From the NCBI GenBank assembly GCA_025200525.1, contig CM045770.1, positions 86,576,084 to 86,640,083 of the forward strand: a stretch of DNA of 64,000 nucleotides. The letters are read 5' to 3'. Shown here piece after piece: positions 23,687-36,400 of this stretch. The position numbers were made by a program, and so were the translations under genes. This stretch comes from Camellia lanceoleosa (lineage: Eukaryota; Streptophyta; Magnoliopsida; Ericales; Theaceae). Position 1 is the stretch's first letter; each line of letters begins with the position of its first letter. A model generated the notes under the pieces. It did no database searches. It saw only the letters and a program-made list of their open reading frames with translations, and was not told the origin of the DNA.

Positions 23687-24912
23687 CTAATGATAAAAAA
23701 ACTTTAAATTACAAGTGTTCCATGGTCTAGGCAATGCTTTGCCCTCATTATCTTCGAGCCGATATGCCCCATTTCCTAACACCGAAGTAATTCTGTAGGG
23801 ACCTTCCCAGTTTGGGCCAAGCTTGCCCTATCTGGGATCCTTCTTATTGCCGACCACTTTTCTCAAGACTAGGTCGTTGACCTGAAAATCCCTTGGATTG
23901 ACCTTCTTGTTATAAGCTTTGGCAAAATTTGTTCTTTGGTATCTTTGCAAAATTTGGATTGACTTTCTCTCTTCTTTCTTCCAGTAGGTCCAGATCTCGG
24001 GCTAAGAGCACATCGTTAGACTCGTTCTCAACTCTCTGTGTTCTGATCCCTAGGATGCCGATCTCCAGTGGAATGAATGCTTTTGTGCCATAAGCCATAG
24101 TAAAGGGGGATTCCCCTGTTGATCTTCTCGGCGTAGTGCGATATGCCCAGAGCACGTTGGGCAATTCGTCTACCCACTTTCCTTTTGCTGCCTGCAGCCT
24201 CTTCTTTATTCCATCCAGAATGACTTTGTTTGATGCTTCGGCTTGCCCATTACTTTGGGGAAAGCTTGGTGTTGAAAAATAATTCTTTATCTTGAACTTT
24301 GCACAAAAATTCTTGATGAGCTTGCTGTCAAACTGTGTTCCGTTGTCGGCAACGATTGCTCTTGGAATCCCAAATCTGGTGATGATGTTTTTCCAGATGA
24401 AGTTCTTCACATCTACATCTCGGATTTTGGCAAGGGGCTCTGCTTCTATCCATTTTGTGAAGTAGTCTGTTGCTACCAGCAGGTACTTCCGCTGCCCCGT
24501 TGCTTGGGGTAATTGTCCAACGAGATCCATGCCCCATTGGGCAAATGGCCAAGGGCTGGAAACAGGGTTTAGGTCGGAATTTACCGTGATGTATCAACGG
24601 TGCAAACCTCTGGCATTGTTCACACTTCTTCACATAGGCTTCCGCATCTTTTTGCATATAGGGCCACCAATACCCCTGGGTAATGGCCCTATGAGCTAAC
24701 GATCTGCCCCCTGCGTGGCTTCCACAAACTCCTTCATGAATTTCATACAAAAAGTCTTCGACCTGAAGAGGGTGTACACAGCTTAAAAGAGGTCGATGAA
24801 GGATCTTACAGAGATGTCCTTCTGGCGTCAGTGAATCTTGCCGACTTGATCGACCTTGTGTGCTTCCTTTCGATCTTCGGCGGTTTTCTCTTTCAGAATG
24901 CAACAATTGCAT
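23687..24912 (-). pseudogene. Tat-1 integrase, frameshifted
   Basis: The zinc-binding part reads EGVCGSHAGGRSLAHRAI...CEQCQRFA. The catalytic core in another frame has MDLVGQLPQA, VADNGTQFDS and QSNGQAEASNK, the D-D-E arrangement. The C-terminal piece [21 protein letters not shown] ends at 23687 in a third frame. No chromodomain follows. Confidence 0.88.
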
Positions 24913-25351
24913 CCATCCAAATTAGTCCCATGTCCACATAATGCTTCTTGCATTGTGTGGTGACTCTATCTTTCGGGCTTGATAGGTAATCCACCATGAT
25001 TGTCCTCGTCTTTCCGGTTTGCATTGAGCTTGCTAGATTGGCCAACGCGTCGGCGTGGTTGTTATCATCTCGGCTGACCTGAAGAAGTCGGCAGTTTTGA
25101 AACATGTCTGCCAGCCTGATGACTTCTTTTGCATATGCCGACATCCTTTCATCTCGGGCAGCAAACTCTCCTGTAGTTTGATTCACTATGAGTTGTGAGT
25201 CACAGAAAACTATTACCTCATCTGCCTCTGCTGCTACTGCCAGCTTCAGTCCAGCAATTAATGCTTCATACTCTGCCTCATTGTTCGAGGCTTTGAACCC
25301 TAGTCGAATAGACTGCTCCAGTATCTCCCCATCGGGGGAAATTAATACCAC
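24893..25351 (-). pseudogene. Tat-1 second RNase H (archaeal-type) fragment
   Basis: [33 protein letters not shown] and [16 protein letters not shown] are typical of the extra RNase H found after the first one in Tat-lineage elements (family knowledge). About 400 bp of frame-disrupted sequence separates it from the preceding fragment. Confidence 0.8.
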
Positions 25352-25768
25352 TCACCTTTGCACCGCGGTTTGAGCTCCCATCAACAAAAAGTTGAAAGGA
25401 GTCGCCGATGTAGATCTTTGCAGGTGCGAGTTTTCCTTCCTTGGTTCCTTACCCTTTGGTGGCTTCTCCTTTCTTGTTTGGACATCGTTCATCTCGGCTC
25501 AGCGGGCCCGATGTTCGATGTATTACGGCGAGAACTTCGGCGAAGTCGGCCAAGACTTGGCCCTTAATTGCGGTTCTTGGCACGAACTCCAGTCATCTTG
25601 GCCCAAAATTCGCCCATCTTGCAATTCTTCGGTCAAGTCTCCTTGTTGCAACAAGGATTTTAATGGGTGCTCTATCGAACCACTATCTTGTGAGCTGAAA
25701 ATAATGGTTTAGCTTCTTTGAGGCCATTACCAAGGCCGACATTAATTTCTCGATGGTAAATACCTTGT

Positions 25769-26401
25769 TTACGCATCGGCCAAGGTTTTACTTACATAGT
25801 AGGCTTCTCGCTCTCCCTTCTTTTCTCGGACGATCACAGCACTTACTGCGTGCTCTGAAACTGCTAGGTATAAGAACAGTTCCTCCCCAGGTTGAGGTGT
25901 TGAGAGGACTGGAGCCGAGGTAAGGTACTTCTTCAGGTCGGTCAAAGCGGCCTCACATTCCGCTGTCCATAGAAAATCCGTGGCCTTTTTCACCAGATTG
26001 AAAAAAGGTTTACACTTGTCCGAACTTCGGCTTATGAACCTATTTAGGGCTGCGGCCCTTCCAGTAAGCATCTGAACCTGTTTAGCCGATGTCGGACTCT
26101 GTAATTCCATAATGGCCTTGATCTGATCTGGGCTGGCTTCAATGCCCCTTCTAGTCACCAGGTATCCCAAGAACTTACCGGATCCGACTCCAAACGCGCA
26201 TTTCGATGCGTTTAGTCGGAGCCGATATGTTTTGAGTATGTCAAAGACCTCTTCTAAGTCAGCGAGATGATCCTTTGGTTCCTTGGTCTTCACGACCATA
26301 TCATCGATGTAGACTTCTACAGTTCGGCCAATTAAGTGTCTGAACATCTTGGTCACCAGCCTTTGGTAAGTTGCTCCTGCGTTCTTCAACCCAAAAGGCA
26401 T
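25769..26401 (-). pseudogene. Tat-1 reverse transcriptase C-part and RNase H start
   Basis: This continues the polymerase with [16 protein letters not shown] and the catalytic [32 protein letters not shown] and the connection domain follow, then the start of an RNase H with [20 protein letters not shown]. It is in a different frame from the preceding fragment. Confidence 0.88.
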
Positions 26402-27984
26402 GAGTCTGTAACAATACAGACCTTTGGGAGTGATAAACGCTGTCTTCTCCTTATCTGGGGGTACATGGCTATCTGGTGATACCCCCTATATGCGTCCAAG
26501 AAGCTCATCCTTCCATGTCCAGATGTGGCGTCCACCAACTGGTCGATCTTTGGCAGAGGGAAGCTGTCTTTGGGACAAGCTTTGTTCAAATTTGTGAAGT
26601 CCACGCAGACCCTCCACTTGCCATTCTTCTTCTTTACTACCACGGTATTTGATAACCATGTCGGATAATTGGCTTCTCGGATGGCCCTGGCCTCTAGAAG
26701 TCTGGCTACTTCCTCTTCCACTGCTTCGACGTGCATCAACGTCGGTCTTCTGGCTCGTTGTATCACAGGTTTGGCCGACCTGTCAACGTTGAGTCTGTGA
26801 CATGTGACCTCGGGGTCAATGCCAGGCATCTCATATGGTGTCCACGCGAACACCTCAATATTTTTCCTTAGAAAGGCTTCCAACTCCCTTTCTTCTTCTT
26901 CGGCTAATCCTGTGCCGAGAAGAAAGAAACGTTCCTCATCGCCCTCTTGGACGAAGATTTTCTTCAATGCTTCTTCACTTTTCTCGGTCGGCTCTTTGCC
27001 GACGTCATCTAGGACCTTTATGTCCTCTTCTTCAACTTCTGCCTTCTCTGGTTCCCGAATGCTGCAGGTTAGCTTCATTGCTGCCATGGAGCAATTTTTC
27101 GCCTGCAACTGATCACCTCTGACTTCCTCAATCCCATGTTCCGTTGGGAACCGTAGCAGTTGATGCAATGTCGAGGGGACTGCCCCCATTGCATGCAACC
27201 ACGGCCTCCCCAAGATGATGTTGTAAGGCGAGGGCGTGTCGATCACAATGAATTCTGTCTTGATCTTTTTCGTGCCAGCTTGTACCTCCAAGCTTGTTGC
27301 TCCTAAAGGCCATGTCGGCGTTCCATTGAAGCCGACCATCGGGCCGTTTGACTGCTCCATGTCATCGGGGTGAAGGCCTAACTCCTTGTAACATCTGACA
27401 TACATGATGTCGCAGGAGCTGCCTTGATCAATCAAGATGCGTTTCACCTGGCACTCCCCAACCTGGAGGGATACTACCAGGGCATCATTGTGCGGGTGCT
27501 GAACCATGTCAAGGTCGGCCTCTGTGAAGGTTATCATCGGTCCTTGGCAATCTTCAGGCCGAGGTCTTTTCAGTCCGACCTGGTTGACATGCTGCAGATG
27601 TTTCACTCTCTGTGTCTCCCCATGTATGTCGTTTTCATTTACCTTTGAGTGGATCACGTGGATCACATTAACCACCTGGGGTCCACCTGCCTGTGGTTGC
27701 TGTGCTGGGGGAGGAGGGGCTGCTGGCGCTTGAGGCAATCGTGCCTGCTCTTCCCTGGTTCTGGCTTCATCCACAAGATCTCTTAGATGGCCTTGCCTCA
27801 CCAGATCTTCCAAGTGTGCTTTAAGGGCTCTGCAACCCTGAGTTGGGTGACCTTGCTCATTGTGGTAGGCACAACGCCTACCAAGGTTTCTCCCCATAAA
27901 TTCTCCTTGTGCTCTTACCAGCGCCCTGAAGTAGGGCTGATTTCGAATTTGGTCAAGGACTTTTTGGACCGGAATTCGGAACAC
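26386..27984 (-). pseudogene. Tat-1 gag zinc finger, protease and reverse transcriptase N-part
   Basis: A long open frame reads in order: a CCHC-like finger (CAYHNEQGHPTQGC), a proline-rich linker, an aspartic protease (LIDQGSSCDIMY, with D-Q-G-S instead of the usual D-S/T-G) and the start of reverse transcriptase ([50 protein letters not shown]). The frame is lost just before the RT palm motif, so the enzyme is split. The apparent start is a GTG and not meaningful. Confidence 0.88.
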
Positions 27985-29306
27985 CGTAAATCGCTTGCTT
28001 AGCCCTCAACTCTGTCTCTGTTTGTTCTCCATTGTTACCTCGGCCTCGCCGGCAGGTTTTGCCTTCATCCTCATCTCCTTGTTCCCCGAGGTATCTTCCT
28101 CGGCTCGTCGTCTTCTCAATTCTCGCCATGAGTTCTTCCATGCTCTTTGGCGGGGTTTTGCAAAGACTTCGCAATGGACGGTCATCCTTCAGCCGTTCTT
28201 GAAAGACACGACCGCCACCTCTGGTTGCATTGGTATTTGATTGAACACCTCATAGTACCTCTTTGCATAAGCCCTAAGGCTTTTCTTTGCTAATTTTAGG
28301 GCCATCAACGCATCCACCCTCAGTGGCTGCAGTTTGTTTGTAATGAACCTGGCAACAAACATCTCGGCCAGCCTTTTTGACTCTTCACGCCTCTTGGTAG
28401 TTTGTGGAACGGTCGATGCAATCTCCCGAAGGATGAAGGAACACTTTGCGAAAGCAACGGCTCGTTCCCACTGTACAATGCCATTGAATTCAAAAATAAC
28501 CCAACATGGAAGTTTGGGTCCGACTTACCATCATATATCTGGAGCCTCGGCATACTGAATCTTTTCGGTGCGACAAATCTATCCAATTCTACCGAGAATG
28601 GAGTCCTCGGCTTACCGCAGGAGATTACTTGGCTCGGCATTCTCTGTTCCTCTTGAGGTAGTCTCTCAAGTCCTCTTTACTTCTTCCTGCAGCCGGCTAT
28701 CATTGGGCTTCAAATTTTCGGCCTACTCTCGGCCTCATGGTGGCCCCCCGATCATTCTCCCAGACGATCGAAACACAATATCCGCCCCGGAACATGCCGA
28801 TGTTCTTTGGGGTCTGCTTCCTTCTCACGATATGTCCTTCGGGACTCTTCTCTCCTAGGCTTTTCTCGGCCGACCTCCCTGGACGGTCGGTGAGAGTACC
28901 TTCCGCTCCTCGTGTGCTGAGGGGCTTCGGGGATTTCTTTCCGCCCCCTCTTCTGGGTGTTTGCTGCCGGCATTGGCGTGTCCTGCAACGGGTATGGCGG
29001 CTGCATGATATTATTTTGCATCATGAAGTTGACGACCGATTGAAGGTCTGCCAACTTGTTTGCCATCTCCTTTACCTCTTCATCCCTCCTCAGACATCTG
29101 TCTTTCCAGATCTGGAGGCTGTCCTCGTTATAGTACTTTCCCTGGTCTGCTTTCTTCGATGCGTCGCCATCTTGGCCGACGCCTTTTTCTGCGTGATCAC
29201 GAACTCCCTCGTTATGATCTCCTTCTTCAGCGTTAGGATCGACGGGTCTTCCACTCCCAGAGGGAGTGTCATCCCCAATATTTTCCTTCTGCGCGTTACT
29301 GGCCAT
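27985..29306 (-). pseudogene. Tat-1 gag, frameshifted
   Basis: The start MASNAQKENIGDD... opens a charged, proline-rich N-terminal region that stays open for 184 codons. The core gag domain then continues in another frame, with FSVELDRFVAPKRFSMPRLQ, YDGKSDPNFHVGLFLNSMAL and SGNEPLL (retrotransposon gag, PF03732-like). A further frame change precedes the zinc-knuckle part in the next fragment. In intact elements this protein forms the virus-like particle. It is not translatable as one frame here. Confidence 0.85.
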
Positions 29307-29319
29307 CTATTCTTCTTTC

Positions 29320-29338
29320 GTTCCCACAGACGGCGCCA
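29320..29338 (-). other. Tat-1 primer binding site
   Basis: On the minus strand TGGCGCCGTCTGTGGGAAC starts three bases inside the 5' LTR. TGGCGCC at this place is common in plant gypsy elements and begins like the complement of the 3' end of a tRNA-Asp. The match beyond the first bases is uncertain. Confidence 0.7.
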
Positions 29339-29341
29339 AAT

Positions 29342-29880
29342 TGTGTGAGTGATATTCCGATCACACTGCCCTCCTTAGTGGTTCAACCGCAGAACACAGG
29401 CAGAATAGATGGCACCCTGCAATCTGCACAGAAAGAAAAGGCTCCGGCGGTGGTTCTTCCACCCGGAGGCACTCCGACGATCAAGTTAGTATCTCTCTAA
29501 GATAATAAGTGCTAAAATAATTGCTCAAGACTACGAATTGCGTACCTTAGACCCGCCGGGGGTTCCCTTCTTTTATAATGTCTCTCCATCCTAGTCCCAC
29601 TAGAAGTCTTACTTCTATGGACTCTCATTCAGTACATACTTTGGACTCTACAAGAGATAAGGATAAATTCCCTAAGAATACTATCCCTATCCATCTTGAA
29701 GTCTTTCTTCGTTCCAGGACTTTTGCCCCTTATCCGATCGTCTCGGATTCCGATATCTTCGGAGATAACCTCGGCAACCCCGAGATAACCTCGGCGTAAC
29801 TGTCAAGTCACGTGATACCTCGACTGACACTTCGGTGTCACCTCGGCCACGTGTTGGTACTCAGAAAATACATCCCCACA
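29342..29880 (-). repeat. Tat-1 LTR (5' LTR in element sense)
   Basis: This has the same length and ends as the left LTR and is followed by the duplicated GTATT. About 98% identity to its partner indicates a fairly recent insertion. Confidence 0.95.
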
Positions 29881-30533
29881 GTATTAGATACAAATTGTTG
29901 TAGTTATGCTATGAAGGGATATATACCACCCAAAAAAATCTTAGTTACAATCCATTGTAGTTATGTAATGAATTGTTATAGTTATATTATGAATATGAAA
30001 ATTATTAATTATTGTGATTTTGTTATGAATCATTGTGATTTTCGAGATTTGTACTTTAATTTTTTTTTCACTTAACCATTTTTTCTCTTTCATTCATTAG
30101 TATGAAATAGCTTCAAAATTTGTACACAATACGATTTGGTAATTCATTACTATTCATGTACAAAATGAATTATGTAATATTACTTTTGATTTGCTTTTAT
30201 TATTATTATTATTATTACTGGGTGTTTGGATGCCCTGAAATTAATGATGGAAAAAGTCCAATGCCCTTAGGGTGATTCAAACTCGAGATTTTGAATTTTA
30301 TACTTAAATCTTTAATGTCCAAAGGTTAGTGTATATTCAATTTTTTTTCCACCCAAACACACATTAATGTGTACTAATTGGGCGTTTTTTTCTTTTCTTT
30401 ATTAACTTATTTTTATTAGTAATTTATTGATTTTAGTTGTTTAAACTTGGCTTCACTTGACTGGTTGAACTTGTTCATTGCCATATTTTTGACCTCTCCA
30501 ATAGTAAATTCCTAACTCCGCCCCGACACTACA

Positions 30534-31560
30534 GTAAAGAGATTTGATATACACAAAGGAAAATAATAGTGAACCTTTTAATATAAAAAAATTAAAATTA
30601 AAAAAAAAACCTAAAAAAAAAACAAAAAAGAACTGATTTATTTATTAAAGAAAAAAACAAATTTTAAGAAAACTGAATTATTTCTTATACTATACTTTTT
30701 TTCCCCCCCCCCAAAAACCTGATAACATGATGAAACTTTTTAATGAAGAAAATACAAAAAAGTATAATTAACAATATTAGACTTACAATGCCCCCGTTTG
30801 GTAGAGCTGTGGGAAAGTGATTGTAACTTATACCTTAACAGCTTATAGCTTATAACTGTGAACATAAGCTGATTTTTGACTTATAAATTAAGTTTCTCCT
30901 TCCCCACTCAAAGAATAAGTTGATTTTTAACTTATAAAAAACTATAAGCTGTGTTGTTAAACTGAACCAAACACATCAAAATAGCTTAAATTAAGCTAAA
31001 AGCTGAAATAAGTTAGAAATAAGCCTTACCAAACATGAACAATGTAGGATAAGCAATAGATATGTACTTTTGATAAACACTCCATCAATTTGCAACGTAA
31101 CCATAAGATTGCAACGTTTTTTAATAGTCTTTCTAAAAAATAAAAATAAAAAAAAAAGTTTTTGAATAGAGATAAGTGATACAAACCCCAGACTCTTAGA
31201 ACAGTTTACAATAAAAAAGATTTATATAAAAAATAAAATAACAAAAACCAAAAAAAAAAAACTATTATTTAAAAATAAAATTAAGAGCACTGAATTTTTT
31301 TTTCTTTTTAAAAACACAAACACAAAAAAAGTTAAGTATACAAACAAACCAATTTTTTTAAAACAGAATTTATACACAAAAAATAAACGGAAGCTTAAAA
31401 AAGTGAAATAGGAACCCCCCAAAAAAAAAAAAAATCGAATATAAGTTTAAAAAACAAATTGAATATAAAGATACAAAAGCATAATAATCCAACATATAAA
31501 TAATAAGAGAATAAAAAAAAAATAGAAAGTATGCATACCCAGAGATGATTTTCTGTTTTA
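30534..31560. repeat. Degenerate AT-rich tandem array, right part
   Basis: This continues the array at 17881-18794. CAGAATTTATACACAAAAAA, AAGAGCACTGAATTTTTTT and CTCTTAGAACAGTTTACAAT have close partners on the other side of the hAT. The array seems to end near CATACCCAGAGATGATTTTC. Confidence 0.55.
30791..31039. mobile_element. MITE with GTTTGGTA ends
   Basis: The left end CCCCCGTTTGGTAGAGCT and the inverted right end TTCATGTTTGGTAAGGCT face each other over about 250 bp. The sequence ACAATG flanks on both sides may be the duplication. Inside are several AGCTTATAGCTTATAA steps. It is inserted in the AT-rich array. Confidence 0.5.
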
Positions 31561-32604
31561 TGGCCTTGGTTGTGTTCTCCAACTATCCATCATCAAAACA
31601 CAATATCAAACAAACAAACCCAATAGAAATTCCTAATTACCCAAAAAAAGTTGGTAACAAATAACAAAATCAAATATGGGTATTTATAGGGAATAGAGAG
31701 AAGTGAAAATAGTAAAACTGAATTGAAACTGCACAATAGTTTAAGAACGTGGAAAGTGAAACAGTGGAAGTGATTTTTTATTTTAAATTGCTATATTTAT
31801 GTTGAGATGGGAACGTGGATGATTTTTTTATTTATTTATTCTTATCTAAATTTCACATGGCAAAGCTTGAGGATACCAAAATTAACTAATATTGTAGGGA
31901 AACATGGATTTTTTTTTTATTATTGTTATCTAAATTCCACATGATAGAAGTTTTGGGATAATTGAGAATATAAAAAAAAGAATAAAAATAACATTATAAG
32001 AATAATAAGAAAGAAAAATGTACATCTAATATGTATTACTCAAATGATAAGAGCTTTCATCATTAGACCAAAGTTCATTGGTTTGAGACCCATTTTACTC
32101 TTCTTCCGTATTTTTTACAGAAAGTCAAATATAAGGATATTTTTTAAAAACTCAAAATACGAGACATAAATATATTTTTTGTTTTAAAATGTTTCTAAAT
32201 AAGTGTATTTTTTAATTTTATATAAAAGGATGTGTAGAAAAGTAAGGATAAGATATTGATTGATGTGACTCAAATAAGTGTATTTATGCACAAAAGTGCA
32301 CTTATATAATTTAACCCAAACAAGGCTGACTTCATTATATATATTAGGATAGATATAAATATAATATGTATTGAAAATTTTAATTATTTTAACATTGTTT
32401 AATTATTAACCAACATCCAATATATTGTCATTTGCACAACCCTAATCTCAAATGATATTTTCATTTACTAATTACAATTTGGGCCTATAGTACTTATGTT
32501 AGGGCAACCTATGTAACTTTTATCGGAGAAATAACAATCTCGGTGTAAAGGTTGAAAACAAAATTTAAATTAATAGTAAAGTTTATAAATTTTGATTATT
32601 AAAG
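31561..32604. other. Intergenic AT-rich DNA, no gene seen
   Basis: A short tRNA-like segment near 32038-32092 (GATAAGAGC, then GGTTTGAGACCC) recalls SINE promoter boxes, but I could define no element ends. The rest shows no coding signal. Confidence 0.5.
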
Positions 32605-33406
32605 TGTTGGCTATATATTTTGTAAAAGTCAATTACAATTCGACACGTGGCAGAATAAGGGTATTATGGGAAGATGATTTTAATCTTCGATCCCAATCGT
32701 ACACGTGGCAATAAATATTGGTTCTCAAAGAGATCTGAGTAGCACTAGATCAATAATGAGATATAAGGTGACGTGGCTTCAACGGTTACCTATATTCAAA
32801 TTCAAATACAGGAGGGAAGTTCAATTGCAAGTGATGGCGTAGTGGAACTATTTCTAAGGCAGCATGATCAGCGATCATGGAGGAGCAGTTCGACGGTTCG
32901 AAGTATAGTTCGAAGGTTATCTTTAACAAGTATAAATAGCAAGGAAGTCCCTAGAAAAGACCCCCAGACTCAGATCATACAAATCAGTCTTTACTTCATA
33001 TTTTCCTTTCCAGTTTTACCTTTCCTATACTTTAAATACCTGCACTTTAAATACTTGTTCTTTAAATACCTGCACTTTAAATATCCGCACTGCACTTCGA
33101 TTCATAGGAGTAGTTTCAAATAGATTCAAGTAGGCTGTTGCTGTAAACCTCCTCGAGGCTGAGTTTGGACTATTGTAAGTGTTCATTTTAATGAAATACT
33201 TCGATTGTTCTTCATATTAACTGTTATTTCTCTTAAATTCTCCTAAGTCAAGCCACCAGTAAAAGTCCTCTTCATTGAGGCTGAAAGAACTAAAACACAG
33301 TCGCCTGATAATTGATTGGCAATTATAATTTCTGTAAGGACTGATTGATCCTTGCTGGCACGCTCACATTTACAAATATACCCTTCGAAAAGCCAAAAAG
33401 CCAACA
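32605..33406 (+). repeat. Tat-2 5' LTR
   Basis: A TATAAATA box lies at 32931-32938. Four 15-bp repeats (TACTTTAAATACCTG type) lie at 33028-33087. It is about 98% identical to the 3' LTR by eye, plus an 11-bp segment missing from the 3' copy. Confidence 0.95.
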
Positions 33407-33414
33407 TATATTTT

Positions 33415-33432
33415 TGGCACGCCTAGTGGGAC
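33415..33432 (+). other. Tat-2 primer binding site
   Basis: TGGCACGCCTAGTGGGAC lies eight bases inside the 5' LTR, where reverse transcription is primed. It differs from the Tat-1 primer site, so the two elements probably use different tRNAs. I do not assign the tRNA. Confidence 0.7.
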
Positions 33433-33440
33433 TTGTTAAA

Positions 33441-36400
33441 ATGGCTAGACGAAGATGACAAGGAGAAAATGAACGCTTGGAAGAAGGCGTAGAAGGAGAG
33501 GTAAATATACCTAATCTAGAGGAGAATGTGGTAACACATCCTGTGGAGACTCCTATGTTATCAGAACCTTTGGTCGAACAGACCAGTACTTCTGGACAAG
33601 AACCATATGTTCATAATATTGGACGAAACCAAGGAATTGGACCATCCACCGTTCCATCTACTCAGCCAACAAATCCATGGGATGGCTTGGTAGATGCTAT
33701 GGAACAACAATTAATGAACACAATGGAAAGATGGGCAACATCCTTTTTGGATCGAATGAATAACCACCAACCAACAAATACAAGACATACAGAGGAAATT
33801 TTAAATGTCCCTCAGCAAAGATTGGTTAGAGAAAAACAGCCTATGCAAGCTAATGGACAAATTAATGGTCAGACTAGTACTCAGAACTATGAAAGACCAT
33901 CGCCTCAGTCTTGGTATGAACCCATTTCAAGGCCTGTAGTAGGCCAAAAAGCCTCAGTACTCAACAATGAAACCACACAAGTTGGTAGATCTGGCCAAGT
34001 ACAAGAAACTGGCATAAGAATGGTGGCAAATCCCATGTTCGAAGCCATACCTGGCACTAGGGGGTATAATAATCCCTTATTCGAATTTATACCCGGGGGT
34101 TGGAAGGTTTGCCCACAAATGGAAGGGACACAATGCCTGTTCCAACACCTTTCACAGGTCCCTTCGCAGGACAGGCTCAAAGGGGTTACCCATATCCCTA
34201 ACAGCAACCTGCACCACAGGGGCAACCAGTCCCAAATGTACCACCTTATGGACCAAGAGGACCACATGCACAAGTTTATCCACCAAACCCTGTGTTTGTC
34301 CCTCCAGTAGTGGTTCAGCAAGCCCAAAATATGGTCCCTAGGGACCAAATTGCTGATATTGTTAGGGAGATGTGTGGACCGATGGCTCGGGGGGTCCAGA
34401 CTCTGTATCTGAAAACCATACCCAGTGGGTAGATAGGGTACATGAATACCCAAGAGGATTGAGAATACCAGATTTTACCCTATTCTATGGGCTGAAATCA
34501 ATCAATGATAGAGCATATTGCCAGATTCGCTGCCCAATGTGGTGAATTCACTAATCATGACTACATAAAACTGAGATTATTTCCAAACTCTTTAACTGGG
34601 GGAGCATTTGTATGGTATATCAACCTTACACTGCTCCATTCAAACTTGGCAACAAATGGAAGAGGCATTTCATGCCCAATTCTTCAATCGGACGAGAGGT
34701 GTCCATGGCGGAACTTGGCAAGATTGAGTCAAAGGCACTGAAGAAAAGGCTACTCGTTCATTGCCGATTTAAAAGGGCTCGAAATAAATGTAGAGTCATC
34801 CTTCGAGCGAAATTTGTAAGATTGGCTCAAAAGCGGTTTAGAGTTCGGGCTTGAAGAAGTTTGACTCAACTGAATCGAGGATTTGGTCGAATTAACCTAT
34901 AAGGTGTCTCGATATGAAGCATTACTAGAGGAAGAACAAGATCGAAACAATGCTTCAGTATAAGACATACTATAGAGATCCCAATTATGAGATCGGTGCA
35001 GAGATTGTGGGCAAAGAACCCGTAATCTGTGAAGCATTAATTCATAAGGATACGACTATCGACCAGCAGTTTAAAAAGAAAGACTTTCACAGAAAGTATT
35101 CTTTCGATTTAACAAAAGCAGATGACATTTTTGATCATTTGCTTGCAGCCAATTTCCTTAAGTTACCAAAAGGGGTAAAACTGCCGTCTCTTGATGAACT
35201 TAAAGGAAAAGTATACTGTAAATGGCATAATTCTTGGTCTCACTCAACTAAAAACTGCATTGTTTTTCGAGACAGGATCCAAGAGCAAATCCGGAAAGGA
35301 AGTCTGAAGTTCCCAACCAAAACAGAGAAAGCCATGGGAATTGACAGTAACCCGTTTCCAGAAGTTGGAGAAAGCGCGGCTAATGTGGTTGTACCAAACT
35401 TTCAGAATCTATCTCTGCAGGAATTGGAAGAGGTCAATGTGCAAATGCATATTGCCAACCAGACAGCTGCCAAGAAGGAGACCAGAAATCCACCAGTTAT
35501 TGGACAGGGTCTCTCACATCAGAAGGAACATTCTGATGAAGAAATACTGGATGACGATTCCTTGGAAGCAGCCGTAATGCAAAGGATGTGTCCCAGGTGT
35601 AGACTAAGCTACAAATGGTTGAAGGGGCTTCCAATTGATGGGAAGCAATACTATAAGGATGTTCAGAGACGTCCTAAATCAACCAACGCTTACAACAAAA
35701 GGCCGTACCCGGCTAGTGATAGGCAGCGACCAGTGGTGGTTGAGCCTGCAGTTGACAGAATAAATGCTAAAGGCAAAAGGCCCTTGTATGAGTCTAGGCC
35801 ACTTAACTACTACAGAATGGAGAGCAAACATTCTGAAAGAAGATTAGAGAGGAATTCAGGTTATGGGACTAAAGCCAGAGATTGGCCCCCCAGACCAACC
35901 TCACACAGAACAGAAAATGGCCATCTCCATCAAAGGCCAGAATCAAGCTCGAAGCATGAGACCAGAACCAAGCACTTACCTCCACGGCGGTTTGAATATG
36001 GCCGAAGGTGGAAAAAGGGTGATTTAACATCTGAATCAAGAAGCTCTTGGGTACAGAGTTCAGATTGGTTTGTAATGCAAAACAAACCTAGGGAATTACT
36101 GCCAGAGAGATATTGGAATCACAGGCGAGAATGGTCAAACCTCCTTTGGTGGCTCCTAACAACTGGTATTCTTTGAAGCACCCAAAGACAAAGGAACCAA
36201 ATATGGTTCGGTTATTTCGAGATCACAAAGAAGGAAGATTCAGTAGCAGTACACCAGACAAGATCTGAAAAGAGTGGAGAGAGTTCTTCACAGTCAAGAT
36301 AGAAGAAAAGAAAACTTCGAAGTCAGACCATGCTCCAAAACCGACTCTACAAAGTAAAGTGGTTTGTAGCAGAGAACAATTGGCCCAAGTCCATTCTGAA

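Larger units (their letters stand above)
18985..29880 (-). mobile_element. Tat-1: Tat-lineage Ty3/gypsy LTR retrotransposon
   Basis: Two 539-bp LTRs (TGTGTGAG...CCCCACA) are flanked by GTATT at 18980-18984 and 29881-29885, which proves the boundaries. In element sense (right to left) the order is LTR, primer binding site, gag, protease, reverse transcriptase, RNase H, integrase, tandem repeat, an antisense gene, polypurine tract, LTR. There is no chromodomain. Extra antisense coding DNA between integrase and 3' LTR fits the Tat lineage. gag-pol is broken by frameshifts. Confidence 0.92.
18803..30525. mobile_element. hAT element interrupted by a Tat LTR retrotransposon
   Basis: Both sides are flanked by the identical 8 bases ACACTACA (18795-18802 and 30526-30533), the duplication size of hAT elements. 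The ends are CGGGCAGAGGGAGG and, inverted, CGGGGCGGAGTTAGG. Without the retrotransposon at 18985-29880 the element is about 820 bp and has no transposase, so it is non-autonomous. It inserted into the AT-rich array that continues on both sides. Confidence 0.8.

Noticed and set aside
26804..28656. Plus-strand frames across Tat-1 pol
   Set aside because: They are reverse-strand shadows of clearly recognisable gag-pol frames.
32038..32092. SINE or tRNA-derived element
   Set aside because: Weak A-box and B-box-like strings only. There is no cloverleaf, no tail and no flanking duplication.
32773..33123. 116-codon frame, nearly identical copies in both Tat-2 LTRs (also 47403-47753)
   Set aside because: It starts with GTG, lies in LTR sequence including the 15-bp repeats, and is duplicated only because the LTRs are.
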